A DNA stretch of 64,000 nt, taken from NCBI RefSeq assembly GCF_008974265.1, contig NZ_BKZW01000001.1, positions 2,232,001-2,296,000 of the forward strand, given 5' to 3'. The translations under genes were made by a program, and so were the position numbers. Source of the stretch: Dictyobacter vulcani (GTDB taxonomy: Bacteria > Chloroflexota > Ktedonobacteria > Ktedonobacterales > Ktedonobacteraceae). Shown piece after piece: positions 8,616-18,345 of this stretch (position 1 is the first letter of the stretch; each line of letters starts with the position of its first letter). The notes below the pieces were generated by a model. The model had not been told where the DNA came from and did no database searches. It was given only the letters and a program-made list of their open reading frames with translations.

Positions 8616-11333
8616 TTATTCCCCAGTATCAACAGGAGAAGCTACCTGTGGCAAATAAAAACTAAAGATCGAACCCTCATTCGCGATGCTTTGCTCTAAC
8701 CAGAGTTTCCCACCCATGGCCTCGACAAAACGGCGACAGATATATAAGCCCAGGCCAGAGCCCCGAACTGGCGTCGTTAAAGAACGAGGGGCACGCACAA
8801 ACTTCTCAAAGATCTTTTGTTGATCCTGTGGCAGGATACCCTCGCCCTGATCCTTCACACGCACCACAACCACCGGAATATCATCGTGATCGATCAATAG
8901 CGTTGGATCCAATTGATCTTCAGTCAGCAGAGGCTCTGTATCGGACAGTAACATTGGCGTGGCCGTCACTTGAATCTGGGTGCCGGGCGGAGAATATTTA
9001 GTAGCATTCTCAATCAAGTTCGTAAGCACCTGCCGCACCCGTGGCGCATCACCATTAATCCAGATATCGCGATCAATATCCAGCGTAATCATGTGTTCAG
9101 AATGATGGGTAATCATATTCAACGCCATCTCAGTCGCGGCCAGCATCTGCACATTCTCGGTCTGAATATCCATCTTACGATCGCCGGGTCCAATCTGGGC
9201 CGCCTCGGTAATATTCGCAACCAGGTCACTCAACTGCTGGGCCGCCACGGAAATCTTCGTCGCGAAACGCAAGACCGTTTGCGGTGTGGCACGCGCACTC
9301 TGACGCTTTAACTGGCTGGAATACCCACTGATCGCCGTCAACGGTGTGCGCAACTCATGGGAAGCCGTCACCAGAAACTCATCCTTGAGCTTATCCATAC
9401 GCTCAAGGCGTGCATAGGCCTCCTCACGCTGCTCAAAAAGATGAGCATTACGGATCGCGCTGGCCGCCTGCGCACAAATCGCCAGGACCGTCCCAACGTC
9501 CTTGGGACGAAAGAAACGATTGCCATTAGGCGTCGGAACAGCCAGGAAACCAATAAACACCGCCTGATATGAAACAGGCACCATCAGCATATGCTCCACG
9601 CCGATCTCACGCAAGAAAATCACGCCACCTTCATTACTTCCGCGCGCCAATTCATCCAACTTGGGGGGATCCAGATAGAAAAAACCTTCATCAGCCATAT
9701 GTTCCAGAAAAGTTCCTTTAAAAGGCAACTGAATCATATTAATGAATTTATCTGGCTCCCCTTTATTGGGAGGAGTAATCACCGGCATACCACTGCCATC
9801 ATCCACCATTTTGACGCTTGAGGGAGCATAGAGCGCGTGCGCAATCAACTCTTCGGATGAAGGGGACGGCTCAAAAAAGACACACATATCAACGTTCGCA
9901 ATTAAAGCCACCGACTCAACCAGGCTATTTAAAAGCTCGGTCACATTCAGGACTGAACTAATCGACTGGAGCGCGCTATTGATCGCCGCCAACTGCGCCT
10001 CGCGCTGGCGAGCATCATTGAGAATAGCCCGATCACGCTCATAGAGCTTGGTATTCTCAATACTCACCGTCACAATTTGTGCCATCGCCTCCAACACCTG
10101 AATCTCCTCAGGAGGATAAGCGTCAGGCTGCATGCTTGTCAGGCAGATAGTACCAACGACACGATTAAACATCTTCATTGGCAACAACAAAAAGGTAGCG
10201 GTATAGCGCTGATCACCCCAGACACCCGTCAGGAGTTCTTGATAGGCCTGCGTCTTCTCATAATCGCGAGCCGGAGAAAAGAGCAGCGAACGTTTCTCAT
10301 GTTGCGTTTCACGCCACCAGACCGGACGTTCGGACTTCAGTTGAACCGCCGGCTTCTCAGCCAGACCATTGACGCGCACGCCATTATGCATGGCAAAGAC
10401 ATCATATAAACGATCCAGATCACGATCATAAATCGTCAACAACATGCCAGAGACATCCACTACCCGTGCCACAAACTGGTAAATATGCTCCACCAGATCG
10501 GATAGTTTGACCGAAGTGGGAAAAACCGAGCTGATACTCTGAAGGAGTTGCAGATAATCACTGGTACGCTGCTGCTTGAGACAGAGATTCTCATTCTGTG
10601 CTCGCAGTGCCTCATTTTGCAGATAGAGGGCGATGCGTTCCACATATTTCGGGGCCTCAACGCGCACCTTCTGGAGATTAAGCGTAGGATTTCCTAGATA
10701 ATACAGCACAATCACACCCAGCACAGTCGTAGGATGGGGGTGTCCCAGCGACTCATCTACAAGCGTAGCTTCCCGGATAGGGATCGTCAGATAATATGAA
10801 GGCGTCACATCTGTATGTAGAGCGGTAGTTTGATTGGTACGCACAAGCGCCAGATAATCCTCATGGCGCATCGTATAAGCCTCATTTTTATGCCATGTAT
10901 ACCCAATCAAATCCTGGCCTGGAGAATAGGTTGAACCGACCGCAAACAGATCACACTGTTCAGGAGTTATGTCGATGACTCCATCAACAGGCAAAGCCTG
11001 AGAGCGAGAGCGAAGAGAGGCATTGACCGAAGCAACATGTTGAGTTTCTTCTTCACCTGTATCCAACTGCACGGTTTTGCGCCGACCTGGAGTATCTTGC
11101 TGCGGAGAAGAATGATTCAAACCAACCAGAGGAAGTTCAGAAGAAGGCTGCGCATTTGTCGCGCGCACATGCAACTGCACTCTCATCTGGCCGATGGTCT
11201 CATCATGTAATGCCATACAGGCACCCTGGGCACCAAATTGGCCCATCGTCTCTTTTAAGAGCAAGCGAAGTAAAGATAAAGGGTAATGCTCTTCGGCACT
11301 CGAATTTGGTCCTCCCCAAGTAGAGGCAGACAT
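8616..11333 (-). CDS. Large soluble sensor histidine kinase with several GAF domains
   Basis: The protein has about 905 residues and no membrane helix. An N-terminal region of low similarity is followed by GAF-type domains; YERDRAILNDA and VTVSIENTKLY mark the junctions. A further GAF module follows, then a HisKA helix with the phospho-histidine in ASHELRTPLTAISGY. The HATPase_c domain has an N box (NLIENATKYSPPGT), a G1 box (VKDQGEGI) and a G2 box (GSGLGLYICRRFVEAMGG). It probably senses a small molecule or redox signal in the cytoplasm and passes phosphate to the receiver encoded next to it. AGGAG sits six bases before ATG 11333; the frame opens two codons earlier at a TTG. Confidence 0.9.
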   Translation of the reverse strand: MSASTWGGPNSSAEEHYPLSLLRLLLKETMGQFGAQGACMALHDETIGQMRVQLHVRATNAQPSSELPLVGLNHSSPQQDTPGRRKTVQLDTGEEETQHVASVNASLRSRSQALPVDGVIDITPEQCDLFAVGSTYSPGQDLIGYTWHKNEAYTMRHEDYLALVRTNQTTALHTDVTPSYYLTIPIREATLVDESLGHPHPTTVLGVIVLYYLGNPTLNLQKVRVEAPKYVERIALYLQNEALRAQNENLCLKQQRTSDYLQLLQSISSVFPTSVKLSDLVEHIYQFVARVVDVSGMLLTIYDRDLDRLYDVFAMHNGVRVNGLAEKPAVQLKSERPVWWRETQHEKRSLLFSPARDYEKTQAYQELLTGVWGDQRYTATFLLLPMKMFNRVVGTICLTSMQPDAYPPEEIQVLEAMAQIVTVSIENTKLYERDRAILNDARQREAQLAAINSALQSISSVLNVTELLNSLVESVALIANVDMCVFFEPSPSSEELIAHALYAPSSVKMVDDGSGMPVITPPNKGEPDKFINMIQLPFKGTFLEHMADEGFFYLDPPKLDELARGSNEGGVIFLREIGVEHMLMVPVSYQAVFIGFLAVPTPNGNRFFRPKDVGTVLAICAQAASAIRNAHLFEQREEAYARLERMDKLKDEFLVTASHELRTPLTAISGYSSQLKRQSARATPQTVLRFATKISVAAQQLSDLVANITEAAQIGPGDRKMDIQTENVQMLAATEMALNMITHHSEHMITLDIDRDIWINGDAPRVRQVLTNLIENATKYSPPGTQIQVTATPMLLSDTEPLLTEDQLDPTLLIDHDDIPVVVVRVKDQGEGILPQDQQKIFEKFVRAPRSLTTPVRGSGLGLYICRRFVEAMGGKLWLEQSIANEGSIFSFYLPQVASPVDTGE

Positions 11334-11598
11334 CCACAACTCCTCTTCTAGCCAAAAGCACTTGGAAGTGCAAGGAAAAGTTGTCTAGCTGACAGCGAGC
11401 AGATGCTACAGTAAATTTTCTACAGCGTAGCATATCACACACATTAGCCATATTCAACATGACAGGTAGAACGGCTGTATGAATAGAAAGTTGATGCATA
11501 ATGTCAGCACGCATCAATGCATATTATTCATTATAGTTTTGCTGTTTTTAAGTTGGTGGGCTGGCAGTTTTTTTGCTTGAATTGTGTTCCTATGACCC

Positions 11599-11688
11599 AG
11601 CCACACTCGGGCACTAAAGTGCCCATATTTCTTTTTAGTGTGTGGTGAAAAAGTGCGCGATGCGCACTATTTTTCACCACACACTAAA
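11599..11688. repeat. Two-hairpin dispersed repeat, copy 1
   Basis: The conserved start CAGCCACACTCGGGCAC leads into the 16-base hairpin GGGCACTAAAGTGCCC (11609-11624) and a T-rich linker. A long palindrome follows, with arms TAGTGTGTGGTGAAAAA and a GTGCGC-GAT-GCGCAC centre. Copies at 14276 and 25924 keep the first hairpin and the centre, but their outer arms have different sequences that still pair. Confidence 0.75.
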
Positions 11689-11859
11689 GTTACTGAGCGC
11701 CGGTGGCGCGTAAATCTATTGCGTGCCGTTTCTTTTGAGCGTGAGGTTTAGACACGCTCTTACCTTGTACGGTATTGATCACTTTATTACTATATCACCT
11801 GATGACATAGCAAACAACATAATATTACAGGCTGGTATATAGTTAACTGATCAAGTGAT

Positions 11860-11889
11860 TTGACAAGCTATCCATGGTGGGGCTATGAT
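11860..11889 (+). promoter_or_regulatory. Likely sigma-70 promoter of the M16 peptidase
   Basis: A TTGACA box at 11860 is followed after 18 bases by TATGAT at 11884. The expected start is about 100 bases before the ATG. Confidence 0.65.
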
Positions 11890-11994
11890 GCTATTAACAA
11901 GGAAACCAAGCACAACGCCTGTAAAGATAAATAACATGCCTGCTACAGCACGGTAGGCAGGTAGACAACGCCTTGCACACTGGAGGAGCAAGTT

Positions 11995-13266
11995 ATGTCA
12001 GAAACCACAGCGAATGAAACTGTGTTTCGCACCCACACGCTCAGTAATGGCCTGCAAATTGTTGGCCAGCCAATGCCTGATTTTGAATCGGTGGCTGTAT
12101 CCTATTATGTACGTACAGGCTCCCGTGACGAGTATGATCCCGGTATTGCAGGCGTCTCTCACTTCTTAGAGCATATGGTCTTCAAGGGTACAAAAACCCT
12201 GGATTGGCAAGAGATCACACTGGCATTCAATCAAATTGGCGCTGAACTCAACGCCTTTACCTCACATGAATCGACAGTCTACTATGCCCGTGTCCTGGGT
12301 GAATATCTGGATCGTGCCTTCGAGTTGCTCAGCGATATGATGTATCCCCGCCTGGATGAAACCGACTTTACCATGGAGAAAGAGGTTATCATCAATGAGA
12401 TTGCGCGTTCAGAAGATCAGCCCTATAACCTGACCTACCGACGCATGATGCAAGATTATTTCGCTGACCATCCCCTGGGCCACGATGTATTGGGAACCCG
12501 TGAGAGCATCCGCAATCTAAAAGCTGAGCAGATGCGCGATTACTGGAAACGCCGTTATGCCGCCAATAACCTCATTCTGGCCGTTGCCGGTAACTTTGAT
12601 TGGGACCATATTGTCGAGATGGCTGAAAAGCACTGCAGCGACTGGCGCACCGGAGATAGCGGACGCGATGTGTCTCATTATGAGCCTGCCAAATCTGCCA
12701 ATCACATCATGGTCGACAAAAACCTCAAGCAGCAGATCATGATCATTGCCATGCCGGCCGTGGATATCAAACATCCAGACTACTATGCGGCCGTCCTGGG
12801 TGGCAGTATCCTGGGTGATAGCGACGGCTCACGTCTCTACTGGAACATCTATCAGCGCGGCCTCGCGGAATCTGCCAGTGCTGGACTCTGGGCAATGGAA
12901 GGGACTGGCATTATGCTGATGGAAGCCAATTCCACACCAGAAAATGCTCCACGCGTCCTCAAAATGCTCAATCAGGAACTGGAAAGCCTGCTCAACGACG
13001 GCGTCTTTGAAGATGAGCTACGGCGCGCCAAAGACAAATGGATCAGTGGCATCGTCCTCAGCAGCGAATCTACCTTCTCGCGCATGCGCTCCCTGGCCAA
13101 CGACTGGGTCACCGAAGGGCGACTGATCAGTGTCGAGGAAGAGATTGAACGCATTGAGAAGATCACTCCGGAAGATGTTATGCGTGCGCTCAAACATTTT
13201 CCTTTACGTGATAAACAGATTATCACCAGCCTTGGACCTTTGAGCGAAGCAGAGCTTTTTGCTTAA
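11995..13266 (+). CDS. M16-family zinc metallopeptidase (processing-peptidase type)
   Basis: The 423-residue protein carries the inverted zinc motif HFLEHMVFKGT (HxxEH) at about residue 57. The downstream glutamate is in MEKEVIINEIARSEDQP, and both M16 half-domains are present: PLGHDVLGT, then the R/Y substrate-binding segment GSILGDSDGSRLYWNIYQRG. The size equals one bacterial M16 subunit of the mitochondrial-processing-peptidase-like group, so it can act alone as a homodimer. GGAGGAGCAAGTT gives a strong ribosome site, and the promoter is at 11860. There is no signal peptide, so it should act in the cytoplasm. Confidence 0.92.
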   Translation: MSETTANETVFRTHTLSNGLQIVGQPMPDFESVAVSYYVRTGSRDEYDPGIAGVSHFLEHMVFKGTKTLDWQEITLAFNQIGAELNAFTSHESTVYYARVLGEYLDRAFELLSDMMYPRLDETDFTMEKEVIINEIARSEDQPYNLTYRRMMQDYFADHPLGHDVLGTRESIRNLKAEQMRDYWKRRYAANNLILAVAGNFDWDHIVEMAEKHCSDWRTGDSGRDVSHYEPAKSANHIMVDKNLKQQIMIIAMPAVDIKHPDYYAAVLGGSILGDSDGSRLYWNIYQRGLAESASAGLWAMEGTGIMLMEANSTPENAPRVLKMLNQELESLLNDGVFEDELRRAKDKWISGIVLSSESTFSRMRSLANDWVTEGRLISVEEEIERIEKITPEDVMRALKHFPLRDKQIITSLGPLSEAELFA

Positions 13267-13302
13267 ACATTTCCAGTGGATAACAGCAGATGATACTACC
13301 GC

Positions 13303-13956
13303 TTAGATAGTCTGCTGTTGTCCACGTTCCGCAAACAATGCATGATCCTCAATAATCTGCTGCACAATCGCCTCTACAGAACCATAGCGCGAATCAATTG
13401 GCCAATGCGTAGTCTCTCCATCAGCTTTCTGCACATCTAACCAGACCCGCGTCTGTCGGGAGTCATCATTCGCATGCAGTTGCAAAGCCAGACTCTGTAC
13501 CTCAGCAAAATCTAACACGTTAAATTTGCGACGCTCAGAAGTATGGTTAATGCATTCAAGCACACCTTCAGGAGTCAGGATCAGCAGGGAATTACGCACC
13601 CTGTTACCACGTCGGAATGACAGCAAGGCAACCAGTAACGCCCCCAGAACAGGTAAGATCCAGAAGTAGATGCTCAGGTGCAGTAGAGAAGGCACAAAAT
13701 CATGAAAATTGCTGGACTTGATAGCAGGTTCAATACCGGATGGTATATTTCCCGGAGCTTCAACCAACCAGCGTAAAACGCTAAAAGGTCCCAGGAAGAA
13801 AAGGAGAGCAAATTGCAATAGTCCGATAAAGATAAAAGTGGACAGGCAAGAAAAAATTGCCAGGCTCACAGGTTTACCTTTACCATCAAATACGCGCCAT
13901 CTCTCTGGTAAAGGCTGTTGCTGAGCTTGTTCGAGTATGGCCATCGGATTGATCAT
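13303..13956 (-). CDS. Membrane protein of unknown function
   Basis: The protein has about 217 residues. After a cytoplasmic start (MINPMAILEQAQQQPLPERW) there are two membrane helices (about 30-60 and 105-130) with an extracytoplasmic loop. A C-terminal domain with alternating beta strands (LLILTPEGVLECINHTSER, FNVLDFAEVQSLALQL) resembles PH-like/DUF domains. The longer frame begins at 14013, but GAAAGGA is positioned for the ATG at 13956. It is convergent with the M16 gene. The family is not recognised. Confidence 0.7.
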   Translation of the reverse strand: MINPMAILEQAQQQPLPERWRVFDGKGKPVSLAIFSCLSTFIFIGLLQFALLFFLGPFSVLRWLVEAPGNIPSGIEPAIKSSNFHDFVPSLLHLSIYFWILPVLGALLVALLSFRRGNRVRNSLLILTPEGVLECINHTSERRKFNVLDFAEVQSLALQLHANDDSRQTRVWLDVQKADGETTHWPIDSRYGSVEAIVQQIIEDHALFAERGQQQTI

Positions 13957-14067
13957 AAAGAACATCCTTTCGTCAATAGGATAAGTGCGATAATCCTCAT
14001 TACTTATACTCATCAGGCAGATGATCTGGATGCATATGTCAGTAATACAGGTAGCCAGGCTAGTACA

Positions 14068-14233
14068 TTGTCAAACTTCGTGTGATGAGTTGTGCGCCCG
14101 CTACGCGGGCGGGATGGGGGGGAGATGACGGGGGCACAGCCCCCGATCCCCCAGTCAAGGGGCTCGCCGCTTGATCATGCCCCCGGCATGCTCGCTTGCA
14201 TCCCCACCTCCCCATCACATGATTTCTGACAGA
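14068..14233. repeat. GC-rich dispersed repeat, copy 2
   Basis: The copy contains CGCCCGCTACGCGGGCGGGA, a purine tract, and GGGGGCACAGCCCCC. Towards its ends lie TTGTCA (14068) and TGACAGA (14227), an imperfect inverted terminal pair. These compare with the TTCTGTCA/TGACAGAA ends of copy 3. Confidence 0.6.
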
Positions 14234-14275
14234 CTACTAGTGTTTAAGGCTTACGCCTATCGGGATCAGGGGATA

Positions 14276-14371
14276 CAGCCACACTCGGGCACTAAAGTGC
14301 CCATGATTTTTTTTATGTTGTCGTGTTAAATAATGCGCCATGGCGCATTATTTAACACGACAACATAAAAA
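14276..14371. repeat. Two-hairpin dispersed repeat, copy 2
   Basis: CAGCCACACTCGGGCAC and GGGCACTAAAGTGCCC (14287-14302) are identical to copy 1. After a T-rich linker comes a perfect 62-bp palindrome (14310-14371) centred on GCGCCATGGCGC. Its arm TATGTTGTCGTGTTAAAT shares almost no sequence with the arms of copies 1 and 3. Confidence 0.8.
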
Positions 14372-14444
14372 GGGGAAATTTTGGCGCCATAGGTGCATAA
14401 GCTCGGGTGAAGAAGCTATTGAATGCATGAGGAGCCGACACACA

Positions 14445-14497
14445 CTAACCTCAACCAGCAGGAGGGCTAGCTGGATCCTCCTGCTGGTTGAGGTTAG
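14445..14497 (-). terminator. Stem-loop overlapping the stop codon of the aminotransferase
   Basis: Perfect 21-bp arms (CTAACCTCAACCAGCAGGAGG and its complement) have an 11-base loop. The stop codon lies in the stem. There is no T-run, so it may stabilise mRNA instead of ending it. Confidence 0.6.
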
Positions 14498-15695
14498 CGG
14501 TCGGCGAGCTGGCAGATAGCCTGCACGCCAAGGCGTAGATCGTGCTCTGAGGCGGCGAGGGAGATGCGCACGTATTCATCTGAGATCATTCCAAAGCCCT
14601 GTCCCGGGGTTACGGTCACGTTACTGACACGAATAAGATCAAGTGCAAACTGGCGGCCTCCACTGGACTCACCATTACGGCCTGCGACATTGATGAGGGT
14701 ATAAAAGGCACCATGGGGAATATAGCTATAGCGGCCAGAAGCCTTAAGTTGCTCAAGCACCAGATCGCGCCGACGGCGATAGCTTTCCCGCATCGTCGCC
14801 ACGCATTCCTGAGGTCCGGTAAGCGCCGCCTGAGCCGCTCGTTGAATGGGGGTGCTAATATTGGTCAGATTAGCATTCAGGACATCCACAATCGTTTTTA
14901 AGAGTTGTGTGCCAGCCACCACATATCCGATCCGCCAGCCAGTCATAGCATAGGTTTTAGAAAAGGTATAGATCCCGATAAAGCGACCATCCTCAAACTC
15001 TTGTCTGGAAAGCAGGCAAGCAGGACTGAGATGCTCACCCTCAAAGATCAGCTGATCATAGCACTCATCGGAAAGCAGATACAAATCATGGCGATGAGCA
15101 AAATCCAACAAGCCAGCAATGATTGGACGAGGAAAAACCGCGCCAGTAGGATTGCCCGGGGTATTGATCAGCAGCATACGTGTACGCGGCGTAACCTGCT
15201 CCTCCAACCGACCCAGATCCGGCAACCAGTCATTGTCAGGATCCAATGGATAGCGCACACCAATCGCGCCCGCAATCTGGAGCTGTGGTAGATAGATCGG
15301 CCAGCAGGGATCAGGAATAAGCACCTCATCGCCAGGATTGAGCGTGGCCAATAATGTCGCGAGCAGCCCCCCTGTGCCCCCATAGAAACCGCGATATTCG
15401 TTGGATCCACGTGATAGCCATTGATACGGCTAACTTTCTCGGCCAGCAACTCACGCAGCCAGGGCCAACCACCAGCAGGCCCATACGTCTGCACCTCGCT
15501 GGCAATACTTGCAATCGCCGCCAGACGAATATGCTCAGGAGTTCGAAAATCCGGCTCCCCAATCTGAAGCCGGATCGGAGCCGGAAGCAGCTCACCGCGT
15601 GCCTCGGCCTCGCGCTGCAACTGGTCCGCATAAGAACCTAACGAAACAATATCGGGTACAGGAAGTTCATGTAGTTCTGGTTTGCCATATTTCAT
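14494..15695 (-). pseudogene. Class I/II aminotransferase split by a one-base deletion in a G tract
   Basis: The two pieces form one enzyme of about 400 residues. The front piece (15695 to about 15365) has MKYGKPELHELPVPDI, LQIGEPDFRTP and YGPAGGWPWLRELLAEK. The back piece has TLNPGDEVLIPDPCWPIY, NTPGNPTGAVF, DECYDQLIFEG and the PLP-lysine segment YTFSKTYAMTGWRIG. They meet at a run of six C residues (15367-15372, plus strand). Seven would restore SMGAQGGLLATLLATLNPGD. This could be a real frameshift, slippage at the tract, or a sequencing error. The ATG overlaps the stop of the upstream M20 gene (ATGA), so the two are translationally coupled. It is probably an aspartate/aromatic-type transaminase. 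Confidence 0.8.
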
Positions 15696-16882
15696 AAGCT
15701 CAGTCCACTCTGATAGTATTCACATAACCGTTGTATCAAACCGCAGATCAGCGCGATGCGCACAGGCAAAGGCTCAATCTCAATATATTCATCGGGATTA
15801 TGGGCCAGTCCTCCTGTGGCTCCCAGGCCATCAAGCGTAGGTATGCCCAGGCCAGCAGTTGTATTGGCATCCGAAGCCCCACCACTGGAAACATCCTCAA
15901 TCGCCAGCCCCAGTGTTGTCCCGGCTTCCCGCACCAGTTGCACCAGACGCTGGCCGGACTCCGTTCGCTCGAAAGGTGAATTCTTAACGCCAGTAGAGAG
16001 CGTAATCGTTGTACCATCCAGTATAGGTTGCTTTGTCACCTGCTGCATCGCGGCCTCAATCGCCGCCAGACCAGCGCGATCACTGACCCGCACATCGATC
16101 TCGCAATAAGCGTAATCAGGAACAATATTCGTCCGTTCACCGCCACGAATAATACCCACATTCAACGTGGCCCCGGGAATTGTTCCATTAATAGCCTGTA
16201 AGGCCACCACCTGATGCGCCAGCTCAACAATCGCATTGCGTCCTTTATCCGGCTCTACGCCAGCATGCGAAGAGAGACCCTGAACTTCAACCCGATAATT
16301 CGCAATCCCTTTGCGCGCCGCCACAACGCGATTAAGCATCCGACCCGGCTCAAACACCAGTACCGCATCCGCCTCACGCGCCAGCTTACTAATCAAGGAA
16401 CGGCTAGAAGGAGAGCCAATCTCCTCATCACTATTACACACAAACGTCACCGTCTGGTAGTCTGTTAGATGCGACTCAAGCAGCAATTGAATGGCATAGA
16501 AACCCATCAACAGGCCAGACTTCATATCCAGCACACCAGGTCCCTTAGCAATGGGTACGCCCTTCAAATGGGCACGCGAAAATGGGCGACGCATTGCCTC
16601 ACCGTCCGGAAAGACCGTATCCATGTGTCCAACCAATAGTAACCGAGGTCCCCGTGGATTCGTGCCATTATGTACCGCCACAAGATGATTGCCATACTCA
16701 GGCTGCTCATCAAAATACGTCTGAAAACCCAGATGCTGAAAACGTTGCTGCAAATAGATCCCAACCTGGTCAACACCAGACTTGAGATACGTACCCGAAT
16801 CAATATTCACAATCGTTTGCAGGTCAGCAAGAAAAGGCTCCAGCACCGACTCGGCCCGCCCCACAAAAAAGTTCTTCGGCAT
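15692..16882 (-). CDS. M20-family metallocarboxypeptidase (glutamate carboxypeptidase/ArgE-like)
   Basis: The protein has 396 residues. The zinc-peptidase motifs occur in order: LVGHMDTVFPDG (His and Asp), KGPGVLDMKSGL (bridging Asp), CNSDEEIGSPSSR (catalytic Glu-Glu), VFEPGRMLNRVVAARKG, and GLGATGGLAHNPDEYIEIE with the last His. A dimerisation domain with SSHAGVEPDKGRNAI lies between them. Such enzymes remove C-terminal glutamate or deacylate amino acids in the cytoplasm. It overlaps the aminotransferase by four bases, suggesting that the released amino acid is then transaminated. Confidence 0.9.
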   Translation of the reverse strand: MPKNFFVGRAESVLEPFLADLQTIVNIDSGTYLKSGVDQVGIYLQQRFQHLGFQTYFDEQPEYGNHLVAVHNGTNPRGPRLLLVGHMDTVFPDGEAMRRPFSRAHLKGVPIAKGPGVLDMKSGLLMGFYAIQLLLESHLTDYQTVTFVCNSDEEIGSPSSRSLISKLAREADAVLVFEPGRMLNRVVAARKGIANYRVEVQGLSSHAGVEPDKGRNAIVELAHQVVALQAINGTIPGATLNVGIIRGGERTNIVPDYAYCEIDVRVSDRAGLAAIEAAMQQVTKQPILDGTTITLSTGVKNSPFERTESGQRLVQLVREAGTTLGLAIEDVSSGGASDANTTAGLGIPTLDGLGATGGLAHNPDEYIEIEPLPVRIALICGLIQRLCEYYQSGLSL

Positions 16883-17356
16883 GCAAAGATCCCTTCATCA
16901 TTCAAATGCCAATGACACATTATCCACATACAACAGCGATACAATTAAAAAGCCATCTTGATTGCCAGTGTTCTGTCAGTCTGCATGGGAAATGTAAGCC
17001 CCCTACGCGGGCGGGAGAGGGGAGGGAAGCCAGGGCACAGCCCTGGAGCCCAGTCAGGGGATTGCCATCCCCTGCACCCCTGCTTTTCCTGGCAAGTTTG
17101 ACAGAATACCAGTCACACGCAACTATCCGCATCACTCACACAATTACAGTTCAAGAGACAGTCACTCGTAGGGTAGCAGCCACAAGCAAGCCTTGTCAAT
17201 GGAACAACTTGCCATAAGTTCAGGGTGATATAGTATATGAGTAGTATGCCTGATAAAATAATAGTGAACGCCGTCCATTTGCGGCTCATTTTGTACTTAT
17301 GATTGAATGGTATACAATACATCCCACAAAAAAAGAAAAGGAAATGGCGACCCTCT
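16883..17356. other. Divergent intergenic region between M20 and asparaginase genes
   Basis: The region is 474 bases long. It holds the third GC-rich repeat (16971-17106). The rest must contain two divergent promoters, but I could not assign boxes with confidence. Confidence 0.5.
16971..17106. repeat. GC-rich dispersed repeat, copy 3, with inverted ends
   Basis: The copy begins TTCTGTCA and ends TGACAGAA, an 8-bp perfect inverted terminal pair 136 bases apart. Inside are CCCCCTACGCGGGCGGGAGA, a GGGGAGGGAAG tract, CCAGGGCACAGCCCTGG and CAGGGGATTGCCATCCCCTG. The architecture suggests a short non-autonomous mobile element. Confidence 0.65.
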
Positions 17357-18262
17357 ATGTCAATTGCGATTATAGTTCATGGTGGAGCTGGCAATATCAG
17401 TCCTGAACGCAGTGCTGGTGCCAAAGCCGGTTGTAAGGAAGCCGCCAGCATTGGCTGGCAGATGCTCCAAAACGGAGGCAGTGCACTGGATGCCGTGGAA
17501 GCAGCGGTACGCGCGCTCGAAGATAACCCTCAATTCAATGCTGGCCGTGGAGCGTGCCTGAATAAAGAAGGCAAGATTGAACTTGACGCCGGCATTATGG
17601 ATGGCAACACCCTCACAGTTGGAGCCATCGCTGGTGTGCAGTTTATTCAGAATCCCATCTCTTTAGCCCGGCGCGTACAAGAAAGCGAGCATGCGTTCTT
17701 GATTGGTGCAGGCGCGGAATTTTTCGCCAGAGAACAGGGCTTCGATTTCTGCCGCTATGAAGACCTGCTCACCGAACACCAATATAATGCCTGGAAACAT
17801 CATGACAGTACTGCATTAACCTATGAGGCAAAAGAGTCCAGCGAAAAACCCAAAAAACACGGTACAGTGGGTGCAGTAGCCATTGACAGTGAGGGACATC
17901 TAGCCGCCGCCACCTCAACTGGTGGCATCCTCAACAAATATCCTGGCCGGGTTGGTGATTCTCCTCTGGTAGGTTGTGGCTTCTATGCCGATGAGCACGC
18001 CGCGATCTCATGCACGGGCTATGGTGAAGACTTTACGCGCCTGATGATCGCCCAGAGGACCGCCAGTAACGTAGCACAGGGGCACACGGCACAGGAAGCA
18101 GCTGAAGCCTCTATCCGCTTCCTCTCCGAACATGCCGAAGGCGATGGTGGTTTAATCGTCGTTGATCGCAATGGGAATGTGGGAAAAGCGCGCAATAGTG
18201 AGCATATTGCCCATGCCTATATCACCGAGCAGATGGCAGAACCAAGTGCAGATATTTTTTAG
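17357..18262 (+). CDS. Isoaspartyl peptidase / plant-type L-asparaginase
   Basis: The protein has about 301 residues from ATG 17357 (MSIAIIVHGGAGNISPERS). It is an Ntn hydrolase that is made as a precursor and cuts itself before the catalytic threonine, here in KKHGTVGAVAIDSEGHLAAA. The substrate-binding segments NAGRGACLNKEG and ATSTGGILNKYPGRVGD/SPLVGCGFYADEHAAIS are intact. It removes iso-aspartate residues from N-termini or splits asparagine. The frame opens at 17303, but the extra lysine-rich residues have no counterpart. It converges on the pseudokinase gene, with a shared terminator. Confidence 0.9.
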   Translation: MSIAIIVHGGAGNISPERSAGAKAGCKEAASIGWQMLQNGGSALDAVEAAVRALEDNPQFNAGRGACLNKEGKIELDAGIMDGNTLTVGAIAGVQFIQNPISLARRVQESEHAFLIGAGAEFFAREQGFDFCRYEDLLTEHQYNAWKHHDSTALTYEAKESSEKPKKHGTVGAVAIDSEGHLAAATSTGGILNKYPGRVGDSPLVGCGFYADEHAAISCTGYGEDFTRLMIAQRTASNVAQGHTAQEAAEASIRFLSEHAEGDGGLIVVDRNGNVGKARNSEHIAHAYITEQMAEPSADIF

Positions 18263-18287
18263 CAACGGGTAGCACAAACAAGTGCAA

Positions 18288-18341
18288 CCAACTATAAAAA
18301 GCCTCGTGAGAAGATTTTCTCACGAGGCTTTTTATAGTTGG
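18288..18341. terminator. Bidirectional terminator
   Basis: A perfect 25-bp stem with a four-base loop (GATT) includes AAAAAGCCTCGTGAGAA. A runs on one side and T runs on the other serve both converging genes. Confidence 0.9.
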
Positions 18342-18345
18342 TGAT

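Larger units (their letters stand above)
11334..11994. other. Divergent intergenic region between sensor kinase and M16 peptidase
   Basis: The region is 660 bases long without a gene. It holds a structured repeat at 11599-11688 and the M16 promoter at 11860. It must also contain the minus-strand kinase promoter, which I could not pin down. Confidence 0.5.
13957..14493. other. Repeat-filled intergenic region
   Basis: The region is 536 bases long without a gene. It holds one copy of the GC-rich repeat (14068-14233), one copy of the two-hairpin repeat (14276-14371) and the start of a stem-loop at 14445. Confidence 0.6.
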
